A DNA stretch of 64,000 nucleotides from Actinomycetes bacterium (lineage in GTDB: Bacteria; Actinomycetota; Thermoleophilia; RBG-16-64-13): positions 1-64,000 of the forward strand of contig JAGXFV010000008.1 of NCBI GenBank assembly GCA_024637095.1. Reading direction: 5' to 3'. Positions 33,910 to 41,764 of the stretch are shown here, piece after piece (the stretch's first letter is position 1; each line of letters starts with the position of its first letter). The notes under the pieces were generated by a model. It worked only from the letters and a program-made list of their open reading frames with translations. It ran no database searches and was not told the origin of the DNA. The position numbers were made by a program, and so were the translations under genes.

Positions 33910-34257
33910 ATGAAGCCCAACATGCAGAAGATGCTCAAGCAAGTACAGCAGATGCAGGCCGATATGGCGAAGGCGCAAGAGGAACTGGCCGCCGAATCCG
34001 TCGAGTCGTCAGCCGGAGGCGGGATGGTCACCGTGGAGGTCACGGGCGCCCTCGAGATCAAGCGGATCACCATCGACCCGGACGCGGTGGATCCCGAGGA
34101 TGTCGAGATGCTGGAGGACATGGTGCTCGCAGCGGTCAACGAGGGCATGCGCATGGCCCAGGACCTCGCCAACAAGAAGATGGGCGGCATCACTCAGGGC
34201 ATGGGCGGGATTCCTGGACTGGGCGACATGGGCGGCCTGGGCGGCCTCCCGTTCTAG
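33910..34257 (+). CDS. YbaB/EbfC nucleoid-associated protein
   Basis: 115 residues from ATG 33910 with AGGAGAG upstream. The N-terminal helix MQKMLKQVQQMQADMAKAQEEL, the GGGMVTVEVTG strand pair and the IDPDAVDPEDVEMLEDMVLAAVNE block are diagnostic. It binds DNA as a dimer and is encoded between dnaX and recR in most bacteria, as here. The C-terminal tail is Gly/Met-rich. Confidence 0.95.
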   Translation: MKPNMQKMLKQVQQMQADMAKAQEELAAESVESSAGGGMVTVEVTGALEIKRITIDPDAVDPEDVEMLEDMVLAAVNEGMRMAQDLANKKMGGITQGMGGIPGLGDMGGLGGLPF

Positions 34258-34337
34258 CGCCCGCGCGCAAATCCATGACGCCGGAATTTGTCGGTGGCGG
34301 CCGCTCGAGGAGCCGCCACGGTCAGGCACGGTAGACG

Positions 34338-34943
34338 CTGTTCAGCCCCCCCATACAGAGATTGATCGACGAGCTCTCGAAGCTGCCCGGGATCGGCCCC
34401 AAGACCGCTCAACGCCTCACCTTCCACCTGCTGCGGCTACCGCCGGAAGACGTGCTGCCTCTCGCCCGGGCTCTGGAGGAAGCCAAGGAGCGGATCGGTT
34501 TCTGCCGGAAGTGCTTCAACCTCACCGAGGAAGAGGAATGCGAGCTCTGCCGCGATCCCCGGCGCGATCCCGGCCTGATCTGCGTGGTGGAGGAGCCCTC
34601 CGACATCATCTCCGTCGAGAGGACGCACGAGTACCGCGGCCGCTATCACGTCTTGGGCGGAGCCCTCTCTCCCATCGACGGAGTCGGTCCCGACCGGCTG
34701 CGGATGGAGGAGCTCTTCCGGCGCGTGCGCGAGGAGGACGTGCGCGAGGTGATCGTGGCCACCAATCCCACCATGTCCGGGGAGGCCACTGCCCTCTATA
34801 TAGCCGAGGAGCTTCGTCCCGAGGTGGGGGCCGGCAAACTGCGGGTGACCCGGCCGGCAGCCGGTCTGCCCATGGGTGGGGACCTGGAGTACGCCGACGA
34901 AGTCACTTTGAGCCGGGCCCTCGCCGGGCGACGCGACGTCTAA
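34338..34943 (+). CDS. recR: Recombination mediator RecR
   Basis: About 201 residues. The track start TTG 34362 begins at LIDELSKLPG, losing residues every RecR has; the frame continues upstream to read FSPPIQRLIDEL and is closed by TAG at 34332. The only plausible initiator there is CTG 34338, so a CTG start is proposed. Features: helix-hairpin-helix KLPGIGPKTAQRL, the zinc finger CRKCFNLTEEEECELC, and the Toprim domain with VVEEPSDIISVE and GLPMGGDLEYADEVTL. It works with RecF/RecO in loading RecA on gapped DNA. Confidence 0.93.
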   Translation: MFSPPIQRLIDELSKLPGIGPKTAQRLTFHLLRLPPEDVLPLARALEEAKERIGFCRKCFNLTEEEECELCRDPRRDPGLICVVEEPSDIISVERTHEYRGRYHVLGGALSPIDGVGPDRLRMEELFRRVREEDVREVIVATNPTMSGEATALYIAEELRPEVGAGKLRVTRPAAGLPMGGDLEYADEVTLSRALAGRRDV

Positions 34944-34955
34944 AGAAGGAGAGCA

Positions 34956-35537
34956 ATGAACGTGGGAAGAGCCTTCGTCTACATGATCCAACAGCCGGGA
35001 GGCCTGGGCAAGATATTGATCGGCGGACTGCTGCTGTTCGTGCCAATCATCGGCTGGGCGCTCGTGGGCGGCTACTTCATCCGCACGCTGCGTGAGGTCT
35101 CGCTCGGCGGCGAGAAGCTGCCCGAGTGGACTGACTTCGGCGATCTGCTGGTCAAAGGATTGATCGCCTGGGCGGGCTCGCTCATCTATCAACTGCCCGG
35201 CTTTCTCTTGGGCGGGGGCAACGACTTCAACGCCCTGGGATCACTCTGGGGCCTCGTGGTTTTCGTGGTGCTGCCGGCGGCCCTGATCCGCTTTGCCGTC
35301 ACCGACAACTTTGGCGCTTTCTTCGACTTCTCCGAGATCTTCAGCTTCATCCAGCGCAACCTCAACAACTACGTGATCGCGCTGGTGCTCTCGCTGGTCG
35401 CCTGGTTCCTGTCCCTCTTCGGCTTCATCCTGCTGGTGCTGGGGATCGTTTTCACCTTCTTCTGGGCGTCCCTGGTCATGGCCCATCTCTACGGATCCGT
35501 TTATGCCGAGCGCGACGTCGAAGCGACGAATGTCTGA
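34956..35537 (+). CDS. DUF4013 family membrane protein
   Basis: 193 residues, RBS AAGGAG just before ATG 34956. It begins with the amphipathic segment AFVYMIQQPGGLGKILIGGLL and has about four membrane segments; GGYFIRTLREVSLGGEKLPEW is the DUF4013 hallmark. Function unknown. Overlaps its paralogue downstream by 8 bp. Confidence 0.85.
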   Translation: MNVGRAFVYMIQQPGGLGKILIGGLLLFVPIIGWALVGGYFIRTLREVSLGGEKLPEWTDFGDLLVKGLIAWAGSLIYQLPGFLLGGGNDFNALGSLWGLVVFVVLPAALIRFAVTDNFGAFFDFSEIFSFIQRNLNNYVIALVLSLVAWFLSLFGFILLVLGIVFTFFWASLVMAHLYGSVYAERDVEATNV

Positions 35538-36198
35538 ATTGGATGAGCGCCCCGCTCAGGTGACGGTGGCCCGCTCGCTCAACTACATGATGCACGATCC
35601 GGAGGGGATCAAGCGCCATCTGTTCGGTGCGCTGCTGCTATTCATCCCGGCAATCGGCTGGGTACCCGCCGCCGGCTACCCCCTTCGCGTGCTCTGCCGG
35701 GTTTCCCACGGCAACGAGCGGTTGCCCCGCTGGGAGCGGTTCGGCGATCTGGCGATAAAAGGGATGGTCTTCTGGCTGGCCTGGTTCACCTACAACCTTC
35801 CCCTTGCGCTGCTCAATCGGCTCGATGGCGGACTGGGCCTGACCTCGCCGGCGCTGCTCTGGAGCGTCCTGGTCTACCTCTTCCTGCCTGCAGGACTGAT
35901 CCTCTACCTGGAGACGGGCAGCCTGATCAGCCTGTACCGCTTCGACAAGCACCTCGAGTTGATCCGCCGCACCTTCCGCGACTACCTGGCCGCCTGGCTC
36001 GTCACCATGTTCGCCTGGACCTTTGGCGGTCTGGGCATGGCTGCCGCGCTCAACATCACGCGGACCGGGGGCTCGCTGCTCGGCCTCGCTGCCTTTATGC
36101 TCGCCGCCTTCACGCTCTACTGGTCCGTCTTGACCACGGCCCACCTCTTCGGCCGGGTGGCGCAGCGAAGCGCCGCTCGACTTCCCCAGATAGACTAG
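35530..36198 (+). CDS. DUF4013 family membrane protein, paralogue
   Basis: 222 residues from ATG 35530, whose first bases ATGTCTGA contain the upstream stop. It repeats the same plan as its neighbour: SLNYMMHDPEGIKRHLFGALLLFIPAIGW, then GYPLRVLCRVSHGNERLPRWERFGDL, then four membrane segments. The pair looks like a tandem duplication kept as a possible hetero-oligomer. Function unknown. Confidence 0.85.
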   Translation: MSELDERPAQVTVARSLNYMMHDPEGIKRHLFGALLLFIPAIGWVPAAGYPLRVLCRVSHGNERLPRWERFGDLAIKGMVFWLAWFTYNLPLALLNRLDGGLGLTSPALLWSVLVYLFLPAGLILYLETGSLISLYRFDKHLELIRRTFRDYLAAWLVTMFAWTFGGLGMAAALNITRTGGSLLGLAAFMLAAFTLYWSVLTTAHLFGRVAQRSAARLPQID

Positions 36199-36245
36199 GC
36201 GCCCGCCACCCGAGGCTCTCGTCGCCATCCACCATGGCGGCAACG

Positions 36246-36280
36246 AAAAAAGGCCGGCCGGGCATTGCGCCCGGCCGGCC
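36246..36280 (-). terminator. Intrinsic terminator of the usp-lctP transcript
   Basis: A 12-bp perfect stem (GGCCGGCCGGGC/GCCCGGCCGGCC) with a 5-base loop, followed on the minus strand by six T residues, 29 bases after the permease stop codon. Confidence 0.9.
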
Positions 36281-36308
36281 GATGAATCTGGAGAGTACTT
36301 CCCCGGTT

Positions 36309-38024
36309 TTAGACGGGAGCCATATCCAGAACGTAGATCGCGATCAGACCTGCGGTACCGATGACGACCAAGTAGTAGAACATCGGCCAGATGGTCTTCC
36401 GGATGAGCAGACCTTCCTTACCCACCAGGCCGACCGTAGCGGAAGCAGCGACCACGTTGTGCACGCAGATCATGTTTCCGGCCGCGGCGCCGACGGCCTG
36501 AAGGCCGACGACCAGGGTCGGGCTGATGCCGACGTTCTCAGCAACACCGAATTGGAACAGCGAGAACATCATGTTGGACACCGTGTTGGAACCGGCGATG
36601 AAAGCGCCCAGGGCGCCAATCAGGCCGGCGAACGCGGGCCAGGAAGAACCGGCAATGTCCGCCACGAAGTTGGCCAACTCGATAGGCATGCTCTCCAGCC
36701 CAGCGTCGTTTACGCCCGAGGCGATGAACACCCGGACGGTGGGCACGGCGAAACCGAGGGCGATGCTCACGGTGAGCATGGTCTTGGCGGTCTCGCTCCA
36801 AGCCCCGACGTACTGGCTGACCGACATGCGGTAGATGAAGAAAGCGGCCAGCGAGGTGAGGAAGAACATGAACCCAGGCAGGTAGAGCCACTGGATGCTG
36901 GCACTGATCCCTTCCTCGTCGAGGATGTTGGTGAAGGCAGTGGTCACCGACTCCGCCGTGATCCAGTCTTTGAAGGGCAGGAAATCCAGACGGCTGCCGA
37001 CCAACAGAGCGGCCACGATAACGTAGGGCGACCAAGCGGCAATGGTGCCGATGTGCGCCTCGGTCTCTTCCTCTTCGAGTTCAGACTGCTGGTAGACACC
37101 CAGCCACTCGGGATCCCAAGTGGAACGCGGAGGGAAGTCCCATACATCGTCTCCCTTCGGCACCAGGAAGCCGGCGCGGGCCGCGGGCACCACGATAGCC
37201 AAACCGATGAGGCCGCCCAAGAGGGACGGGAACTCGGGGCCGATCAGGAAGGCCACGGCCAGGTAGGGCACGATGAAGGCCAGCGCCGCGAAGAGGGCGA
37301 ACGGCCATACTTCCAGGCCCTTCTTGAACGATTTCTCCTCGCCGAAGAAGCGGGTCAGGAAGGCGGCGATGATCAAGGGGATACCGAGACCGGCGATGGC
37401 GTGGAAGCTGGCGGCAGTTTGGCCCATCACTTCCAGGTAGCTCAGGGGAACCAGGCCGGCTTCGGCCACGTCGTGGCCGTTCGCTATGAGGAACTGGTCC
37501 ACGAGGTCGTTACCACCGAGACCGGTCTTGATGCCGACCATGATCGGGGTACCGACGGCGCCGAAGGTCACCGGAGTGGACTGGATGATCAGGGTAACCA
37601 TGACGGCGGCAAAGGCCGGGAAGCCCACAACCACGAGCAGCGGCGCGGCCACGGCGGCCGGGGTACCGAAGCCGGAGGCACCTTCGATAAAGCTACCGAA
37701 CAGCCAGGCGATGATGATGACCTGGATGCGGCGGTCGAGAGTGATGCCCCGGAAGGTTTCCCGAATAGTGTTGACGGCGCCGCTGTGGCGAACGGTGTTC
37801 AGTACGAGGATGGCGCCGAAAACAATGTACAACAGGGTAAAGGCAATGATTACTCCCTGCAATGAAGCAGACAGGAAGCGGTTGAAGGACATCTCCCAGT
37901 AGGTCAGGCCGACCGCACCGGTGATGATCCAGGACAGGGGCATCGCGCGAGTCGCCGGCCAGCGGAAGACCACCAGCAGGAGAAAAATCGTCGCGATAGG
38001 AGTTAATGCGAGTAATGCTTCCAA
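36309..38024 (-). CDS. lctP: LctP-family lactate/glycolate permease
   Basis: 571 residues with about 13 membrane helices. The start is TTG 38024, 6 bases after AAGGAGGA. Family motifs: ASGFGTPAAVAAPLLVVVGF, TPVTFGAVGTPIM and the C-terminal IAGSNTVSNMMFSLFQFG, AAAGNMICVHNVVAA. LctP/GlcA proteins import lactate and glycolate with protons. Co-transcribed with a Usp gene (38-bp gap) and adjacent to GlcDEF; given the malyl-CoA genes nearby, glycolate is the favoured substrate here, with lactate the alternative. Confidence 0.92.
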   Translation of the reverse strand: MEALLALTPIATIFLLLVVFRWPATRAMPLSWIITGAVGLTYWEMSFNRFLSASLQGVIIAFTLLYIVFGAILVLNTVRHSGAVNTIRETFRGITLDRRIQVIIIAWLFGSFIEGASGFGTPAAVAAPLLVVVGFPAFAAVMVTLIIQSTPVTFGAVGTPIMVGIKTGLGGNDLVDQFLIANGHDVAEAGLVPLSYLEVMGQTAASFHAIAGLGIPLIIAAFLTRFFGEEKSFKKGLEVWPFALFAALAFIVPYLAVAFLIGPEFPSLLGGLIGLAIVVPAARAGFLVPKGDDVWDFPPRSTWDPEWLGVYQQSELEEEETEAHIGTIAAWSPYVIVAALLVGSRLDFLPFKDWITAESVTTAFTNILDEEGISASIQWLYLPGFMFFLTSLAAFFIYRMSVSQYVGAWSETAKTMLTVSIALGFAVPTVRVFIASGVNDAGLESMPIELANFVADIAGSSWPAFAGLIGALGAFIAGSNTVSNMMFSLFQFGVAENVGISPTLVVGLQAVGAAAGNMICVHNVVAASATVGLVGKEGLLIRKTIWPMFYYLVVIGTAGLIAIYVLDMAPV

Positions 38025-38062
38025 TGAACGTCCTCCTTAGGATTAAAACGTCGGAGGGTCTG

Positions 38063-38470
38063 CTACTTGAGCACCAGCACGTCGCATGGGGCCTTGCCCA
38101 CGACGTGACCGGCGGTGCGCCCGTGACGGGTCATGACGATCAGATCGGCACCGGTGTCTTTGGCGGCGGACACGATCCCATCGTCGATATCGTTATCGTA
38201 CTTCACGATCGAATCGACTTTCACGCCCTGCATGGCACAGATCTCGCAGGCGCGAGCGAGCTCCACCTCCGCACGCTCCTGAGTGTGCTTCTCGAGCTTG
38301 TCGCTGTCGATCCACTCGGGCATGAAGACCCCGAAGTTGTTCAGATACCGCACCACATGTGCGATTACGATCTCGGCGCCGAAGACGGCGGCGTACTCGG
38401 CGGCCCTGACCAGTCCTTTGTCGGAATCCTTGTCCAAACCGGTGGGCACGAGAATCTTGAGTACTTCCAT
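38063..38470 (-). CDS. Universal stress protein (UspA family)
   Basis: 135 residues, AGGGAGGTAGG before ATG 38470. Single Usp domain: ILVPTGLDKDSDKGLVRAAEYA at the N-terminus and a C-terminal ATP-binding region GADLIVMTRHGR, a variant of the G-x2-G-x9-G(S/T) loop, ending GKAPCDVLVLK. It precedes the permease; Usp-permease pairs are common and may tune uptake to energy status (inference). Confidence 0.9.
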   Translation of the reverse strand: MEVLKILVPTGLDKDSDKGLVRAAEYAAVFGAEIVIAHVVRYLNNFGVFMPEWIDSDKLEKHTQERAEVELARACEICAMQGVKVDSIVKYDNDIDDGIVSAAKDTGADLIVMTRHGRTAGHVVGKAPCDVLVLK

Positions 38471-38714
38471 ACACCTACCTCCCTTTTGTCAGCCGTGGCA
38501 GTTCGGGGATCGACCCCCGATAAATAACATGCCACCGCACTTCCGACTCTGTCCTCGCCATTCGTCGCCGAGGATTGACTTCCTTCGTGGCAAGGCCGGA
38601 ACAGCGCGTACGGCTTATGCGTGAGGGACCTCCCCTGGGCGGGATTCCCCTCTTTGGACGGACGGCCTGTACGATGGACATCCCCCCTTTCTCCTCTTCT
38701 ATTTCCTCAAATAA

Positions 38715-38730
38715 TGGTATGACACTACCA
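38715..38730. promoter_or_regulatory. Palindrome TGGTA-N6-TACCA
   Basis: A perfect inverted repeat TGGTATGACACTACCA about 245 bases upstream of the usp start. Its half-site resembles the TGGT/ACCA arms of GntR/FadR operators but with wider spacing. Confidence 0.4.
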
Positions 38731-38833
38731 AGGAGTTTGCCCGAACACAAGCCAAACGCATGCCCAGGACAAGCACGCCATGAGCAATAAAACTAGGCGG
38801 AGTGGAAAAAGGAACAACGAGCGTCGGCAGTAA

Positions 38834-38844
38834 TGGTCAGACCT
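38834..38844. promoter_or_regulatory. Predicted GntR operator copy 1
   Basis: aATGGTCAGACCt: TGGT-CAG-ACC, one mismatch from the FadR-type pattern TGGT-N3-ACCA. It shares ATGGTC with three other sites in this locus. Confidence 0.45.
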
Positions 38845-38863
38845 TTCTCGATGGCTTTCTGGC

Positions 38864-38902
38864 AAAGAGAAAATGCCCCGAGAGTTGTTATCCTCGGGCA
38901 TT
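38864..38902 (-). terminator. Intrinsic terminator of the glcDEF operon
   Basis: On the minus strand the stem AATGCCCGAG/CTCGGGGCATT (one bulged base) is followed by TTTTCTCTTT, about 80 bases after the glcF-like stop. Confidence 0.85.
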
Positions 38903-38983
38903 CCTAATACAGCTTGATTGCTGAATTTCAGCTCATCCTCTTGTTACAGGGAAAACGAGCTGAGATCCGTTTACCGAGCAGCC

Positions 38984-40285
38984 CTAGTTATCCGCCTGCC
39001 GATAGGATTCGTCCAGCAACTGCGACACATTCATGACCTTGGTGTTTTCCATGCCCTGGCGCTTGGCACCGAGAGACAGCTGCATGATGCAGGACGGGCA
39101 CTCGGTCACGACGATCTCGGCCTCGGTCTTGGCCACATTGCCCATCTTGCGTTCGAGCACCTTCATGGAGACGTCGTTATGCATGATGTTGTAGGAGCCA
39201 GCGGCACCACAGCACCAGTCCGATTCGGTCATCTCCCGGAACTCCACGCCGGGAACATTCTTGATCAATTCCCGCGGTTGAGTCACGATGCCCTGATAAC
39301 GGGTCGTCATGTGACAGGGATCGTGGTAGGTCACGCTTGCCTGGATTTCGCCCAAGGGTTTCTCGGCGTCGATCTCCACCAGCAGTTCGCTGAAGGACCG
39401 CACCTTGGCCAGCAGACGCTCGGCCCGCATCGAGTACTCGGGATCGGCCGCCAACAACTCGCCGTACTCTTTGAGATGGCCCGAGCAGCTCCCGCACTCG
39501 GAGACGATGTAATCGTACTGGTCGAGATCACCCAGGATATCGATGTTCTTCTTGGCCAGATTGCGCGCGCCATCGACGTCACCATAGCCGTAGACCGGCA
39601 GGCCGCAGCAGTTGTTGCCCAGGACCTCTACGTCGGCACCGTTGTGGCGCAGGACGTTAATGGTCGCCTCGCCGACCTCGGGAAGCATGTAGTTATAGCC
39701 GCAGGATACCCAGTAGCCCACCTTGTACTTGGTCTCGCCCTTGGCGGTGAGGTCGGTGTTCTTGGTACGGTCGCGCAGGAAGCTCGAGGGCACCTCGTCC
39801 CGCAGCTCCATAGCCGTTTCGAGCTTGGGGTTGATCATTCCCACGATGCCTATTTTCTTGGCCAGGTCGGCCATGCCCATCCGCTTGCTCAGCCAGGCCA
39901 GGCCAATGACGCGGGCCATCCGGTCGGGATAGGGCAGGAAGTTGCGGAAGATCCAACGCTGGATGGTCGAGCGCCCGAACCGCTGCGCGTAGGACTCGCG
40001 GAAGGCCACGACCAACTGGTCCGTCTTGACCGCGGGGAAGCAGTTGGCGGTGCAGGCACGGCACAGCAGGCAGTTCTCGAAGGCTTCTTTGAGATCGGCC
40101 TCCATCACCGTCTCGCCTTCGATCAGGTTGCGGAACAGAGCGTTCTTGCCCCGCGCTACGTAAGACTCCTTGCCGGTGGCCCGGTAGACCGGGCAGGTGG
40201 GCTGACAAAAGCCACACTTGCCGCACTTGGCCACCTCATCATAGAGAGGCAGGAACTCCTCTATCTTGGTTACATCCGTACTCAT
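38984..40285 (-). CDS. glcF: Glycolate oxidase iron-sulfur subunit (GlcF-like)
   Basis: 433 residues. Two [4Fe-4S] motifs near the N-terminus, CGKCGFCQPTCPVY (about residue 21) and CLLCRACTANCFP (about 73), then two cysteine-rich CCG domains with WVSCGYN...GNNCCGLPVYGYG and SDWCCGAAGSYNIM. These are the features of GlcF and related heterodisulfide-reductase-like subunits that take electrons from the FAD subunits. Last gene of the long minus-strand operon, 42 bp after GlcE. The electron acceptor (quinone or other) is not known. Confidence 0.9.
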   Translation of the reverse strand: MSTDVTKIEEFLPLYDEVAKCGKCGFCQPTCPVYRATGKESYVARGKNALFRNLIEGETVMEADLKEAFENCLLCRACTANCFPAVKTDQLVVAFRESYAQRFGRSTIQRWIFRNFLPYPDRMARVIGLAWLSKRMGMADLAKKIGIVGMINPKLETAMELRDEVPSSFLRDRTKNTDLTAKGETKYKVGYWVSCGYNYMLPEVGEATINVLRHNGADVEVLGNNCCGLPVYGYGDVDGARNLAKKNIDILGDLDQYDYIVSECGSCSGHLKEYGELLAADPEYSMRAERLLAKVRSFSELLVEIDAEKPLGEIQASVTYHDPCHMTTRYQGIVTQPRELIKNVPGVEFREMTESDWCCGAAGSYNIMHNDVSMKVLERKMGNVAKTEAEIVVTECPSCIMQLSLGAKRQGMENTKVMNVSQLLDESYRQADN

Positions 40286-40327
40286 GCATCGCCCCTTCTC
40301 ATCGCGGAAAGCACACTCGACCCGGGC

Positions 40328-41764
40328 CTAGATCCGGCCCACATAGCGGCCGACATTGAGAACGCCGTTGGGATCGTACTTGGCCTTGATGGCCTTGATC
40401 AGCGGTACGTGGGTCCCCTGCGGCTCGCCCCAGACGTCGAAGCTGCCGTTGAACAACGGGCCAGACTTGAGTACCAGGCTGCCTTCACGCTTCTGCGCCA
40501 GGGTGCGCAGGTCTTCGAGGACGGCGAGGACCTTTTCGTTGTCGCCCTGCAGATAGAGGTTGAGCAGGCCGTTGCCCGCGCTGACCTTGTAGGCGATCTG
40601 GACGCTGTTGGCGGCGGCGGATTTCTCCGCGGCCGCGGCCATCTCCCAAACCCGCGCCAGCGGAACGGCGATCTTGGCCGAAACCGCGAAGCCGGCTTCT
40701 TTGGCAGTCCGCTCGAGATTATAGATCTCGTCCCACAGGGAGTCGACGGTGGCCTGGTCGGTCACCGTCTCGCAGTTGCAGGCCGCGCCGTGGTCGTGAA
40801 TCTGGCAGGTGACCTCACGCTCGGAGGCCTCCTTGCCTTCCGCCACATAGTCCCCGCCGAGCACCAACGCGGTGCGGTTGGGGGCCAGATTGGCGCACAT
40901 GCTGGTAAGGTCCTGCTCCTGCCGCACGACCGCATCCGGATGGCCTTCCAGGCCAACCACCAGCAGATATTCACCCACAGCGAAGTCGGAGGCTACACCC
41001 TTCAGCAACTTGCGCGCAGCCGGCGAGAGCAACTCAAGGCTGGAGGGAACCAACACCGAATCCAACACTTCGCCGGCGAGCTTGGTCGCTTCACTCAGCT
41101 TGGGGAAGGCGTGTACCAGGACGTCCTCGCGCTGGGGCTCGGGCAGCAGGCGGAAAGTAGCTTCGACGATCACGCCCAGGATGCCCATGGAGCCGATCAT
41201 CATCTTGGTCACGTCATAGCCGGACACGTTTTTGATGGTGCGCCCGCCGAACTTGACCAGGTCGCCATTGGGAAGCATCACCTTGACGCCCAGCACCACG
41301 TCACGCAGATTACCGTGCTGGAAGCGCTTGGGGCCGTTGTCGCTGGTGGCGACCACACCCCCAATAGTGGCCTCGCCGGGGAAGGACGGATCCACCGGGA
41401 AGAAGAGCTCGTCCTTGCCGACGAGCTCCACCAGATCTTTGACCCGAACCCCCGCCTGCGCGGCAATGGTCAGATTCTCCGCGTCATACTCGACGATCTG
41501 GTCGAGGCCGCTCAGGTCGAGCAGCAGATCGAACTTCTCCGGGGGATTGCCCATCTCGAGCTTGGTGCCCGACCCGGTGGGGATGACCCCCAATCCGTTC
41601 TCGTTGGCGAAGGCGAGGACCTTGCCCACTTCGTCGACGCTTTTGGGACGCACCCGCAGGGAGGGGGACTGGTCCGCCACCGTCACCTGCGGCTTCTCTT
41701 CCACGGCGTCCTTGCCGACGATGCCGGTCAGGGCGGCCGTGTAACTCTCGGTCTTAGGAGACAT
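40328..41764 (-). CDS. FAD-binding oxidase subunit (GlcE/GlcD-like)
   Basis: 478 residues, GAGGAAG before ATG 41764. FAD-binding PCMH fold: RPKSVDEVGKVLAFANENGL, IPTGSGTKLEMG, PGEATIGGVVATSDNGPKRF and GRTIKNVSGYDVTKMMIGS, matching GlcE, but the full-length C-terminal domain is longer than Escherichia GlcE (about 350). It overlaps the preceding GlcD gene by 11 bp, consistent with a stable complex. Together with GlcD and GlcF it should oxidise a 2-hydroxyacid. Confidence 0.88.
   Translation of the reverse strand: MSPKTESYTAALTGIVGKDAVEEKPQVTVADQSPSLRVRPKSVDEVGKVLAFANENGLGVIPTGSGTKLEMGNPPEKFDLLLDLSGLDQIVEYDAENLTIAAQAGVRVKDLVELVGKDELFFPVDPSFPGEATIGGVVATSDNGPKRFQHGNLRDVVLGVKVMLPNGDLVKFGGRTIKNVSGYDVTKMMIGSMGILGVIVEATFRLLPEPQREDVLVHAFPKLSEATKLAGEVLDSVLVPSSLELLSPAARKLLKGVASDFAVGEYLLVVGLEGHPDAVVRQEQDLTSMCANLAPNRTALVLGGDYVAEGKEASEREVTCQIHDHGAACNCETVTDQATVDSLWDEIYNLERTAKEAGFAVSAKIAVPLARVWEMAAAAEKSAAANSVQIAYKVSAGNGLLNLYLQGDNEKVLAVLEDLRTLAQKREGSLVLKSGPLFNGSFDVWGEPQGTHVPLIKAIKAKYDPNGVLNVGRYVGRI

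Larger units (their letters stand above)
38471..38983. other. 513-bp intergenic regulatory region between GlcF and Usp-permease genes
   Basis: No credible gene (a 91-codon minus frame at 38475-38750 lacks any domain). It holds the terminator of the glcDEF operon, an ATGGTC-type half-palindrome, a TGGTA-N6-TACCA palindrome, and must contain the promoter and leader of usp-lctP, although I cannot place -35/-10 boxes with confidence. The region is A/T-richer than its surroundings. Confidence 0.6.

Noticed and set aside
36234-37865. 543-codon plus-strand ORF
   Set aside because: Antisense to the lactate permease; a Gly/His/Asp-rich shadow that starts beside the terminator.
38475-38750. 91-codon minus-strand ORF in the usp upstream region
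   Set aside because: Basic, low-complexity translation without a domain, ending 5 bases before the usp start; more likely leader sequence.
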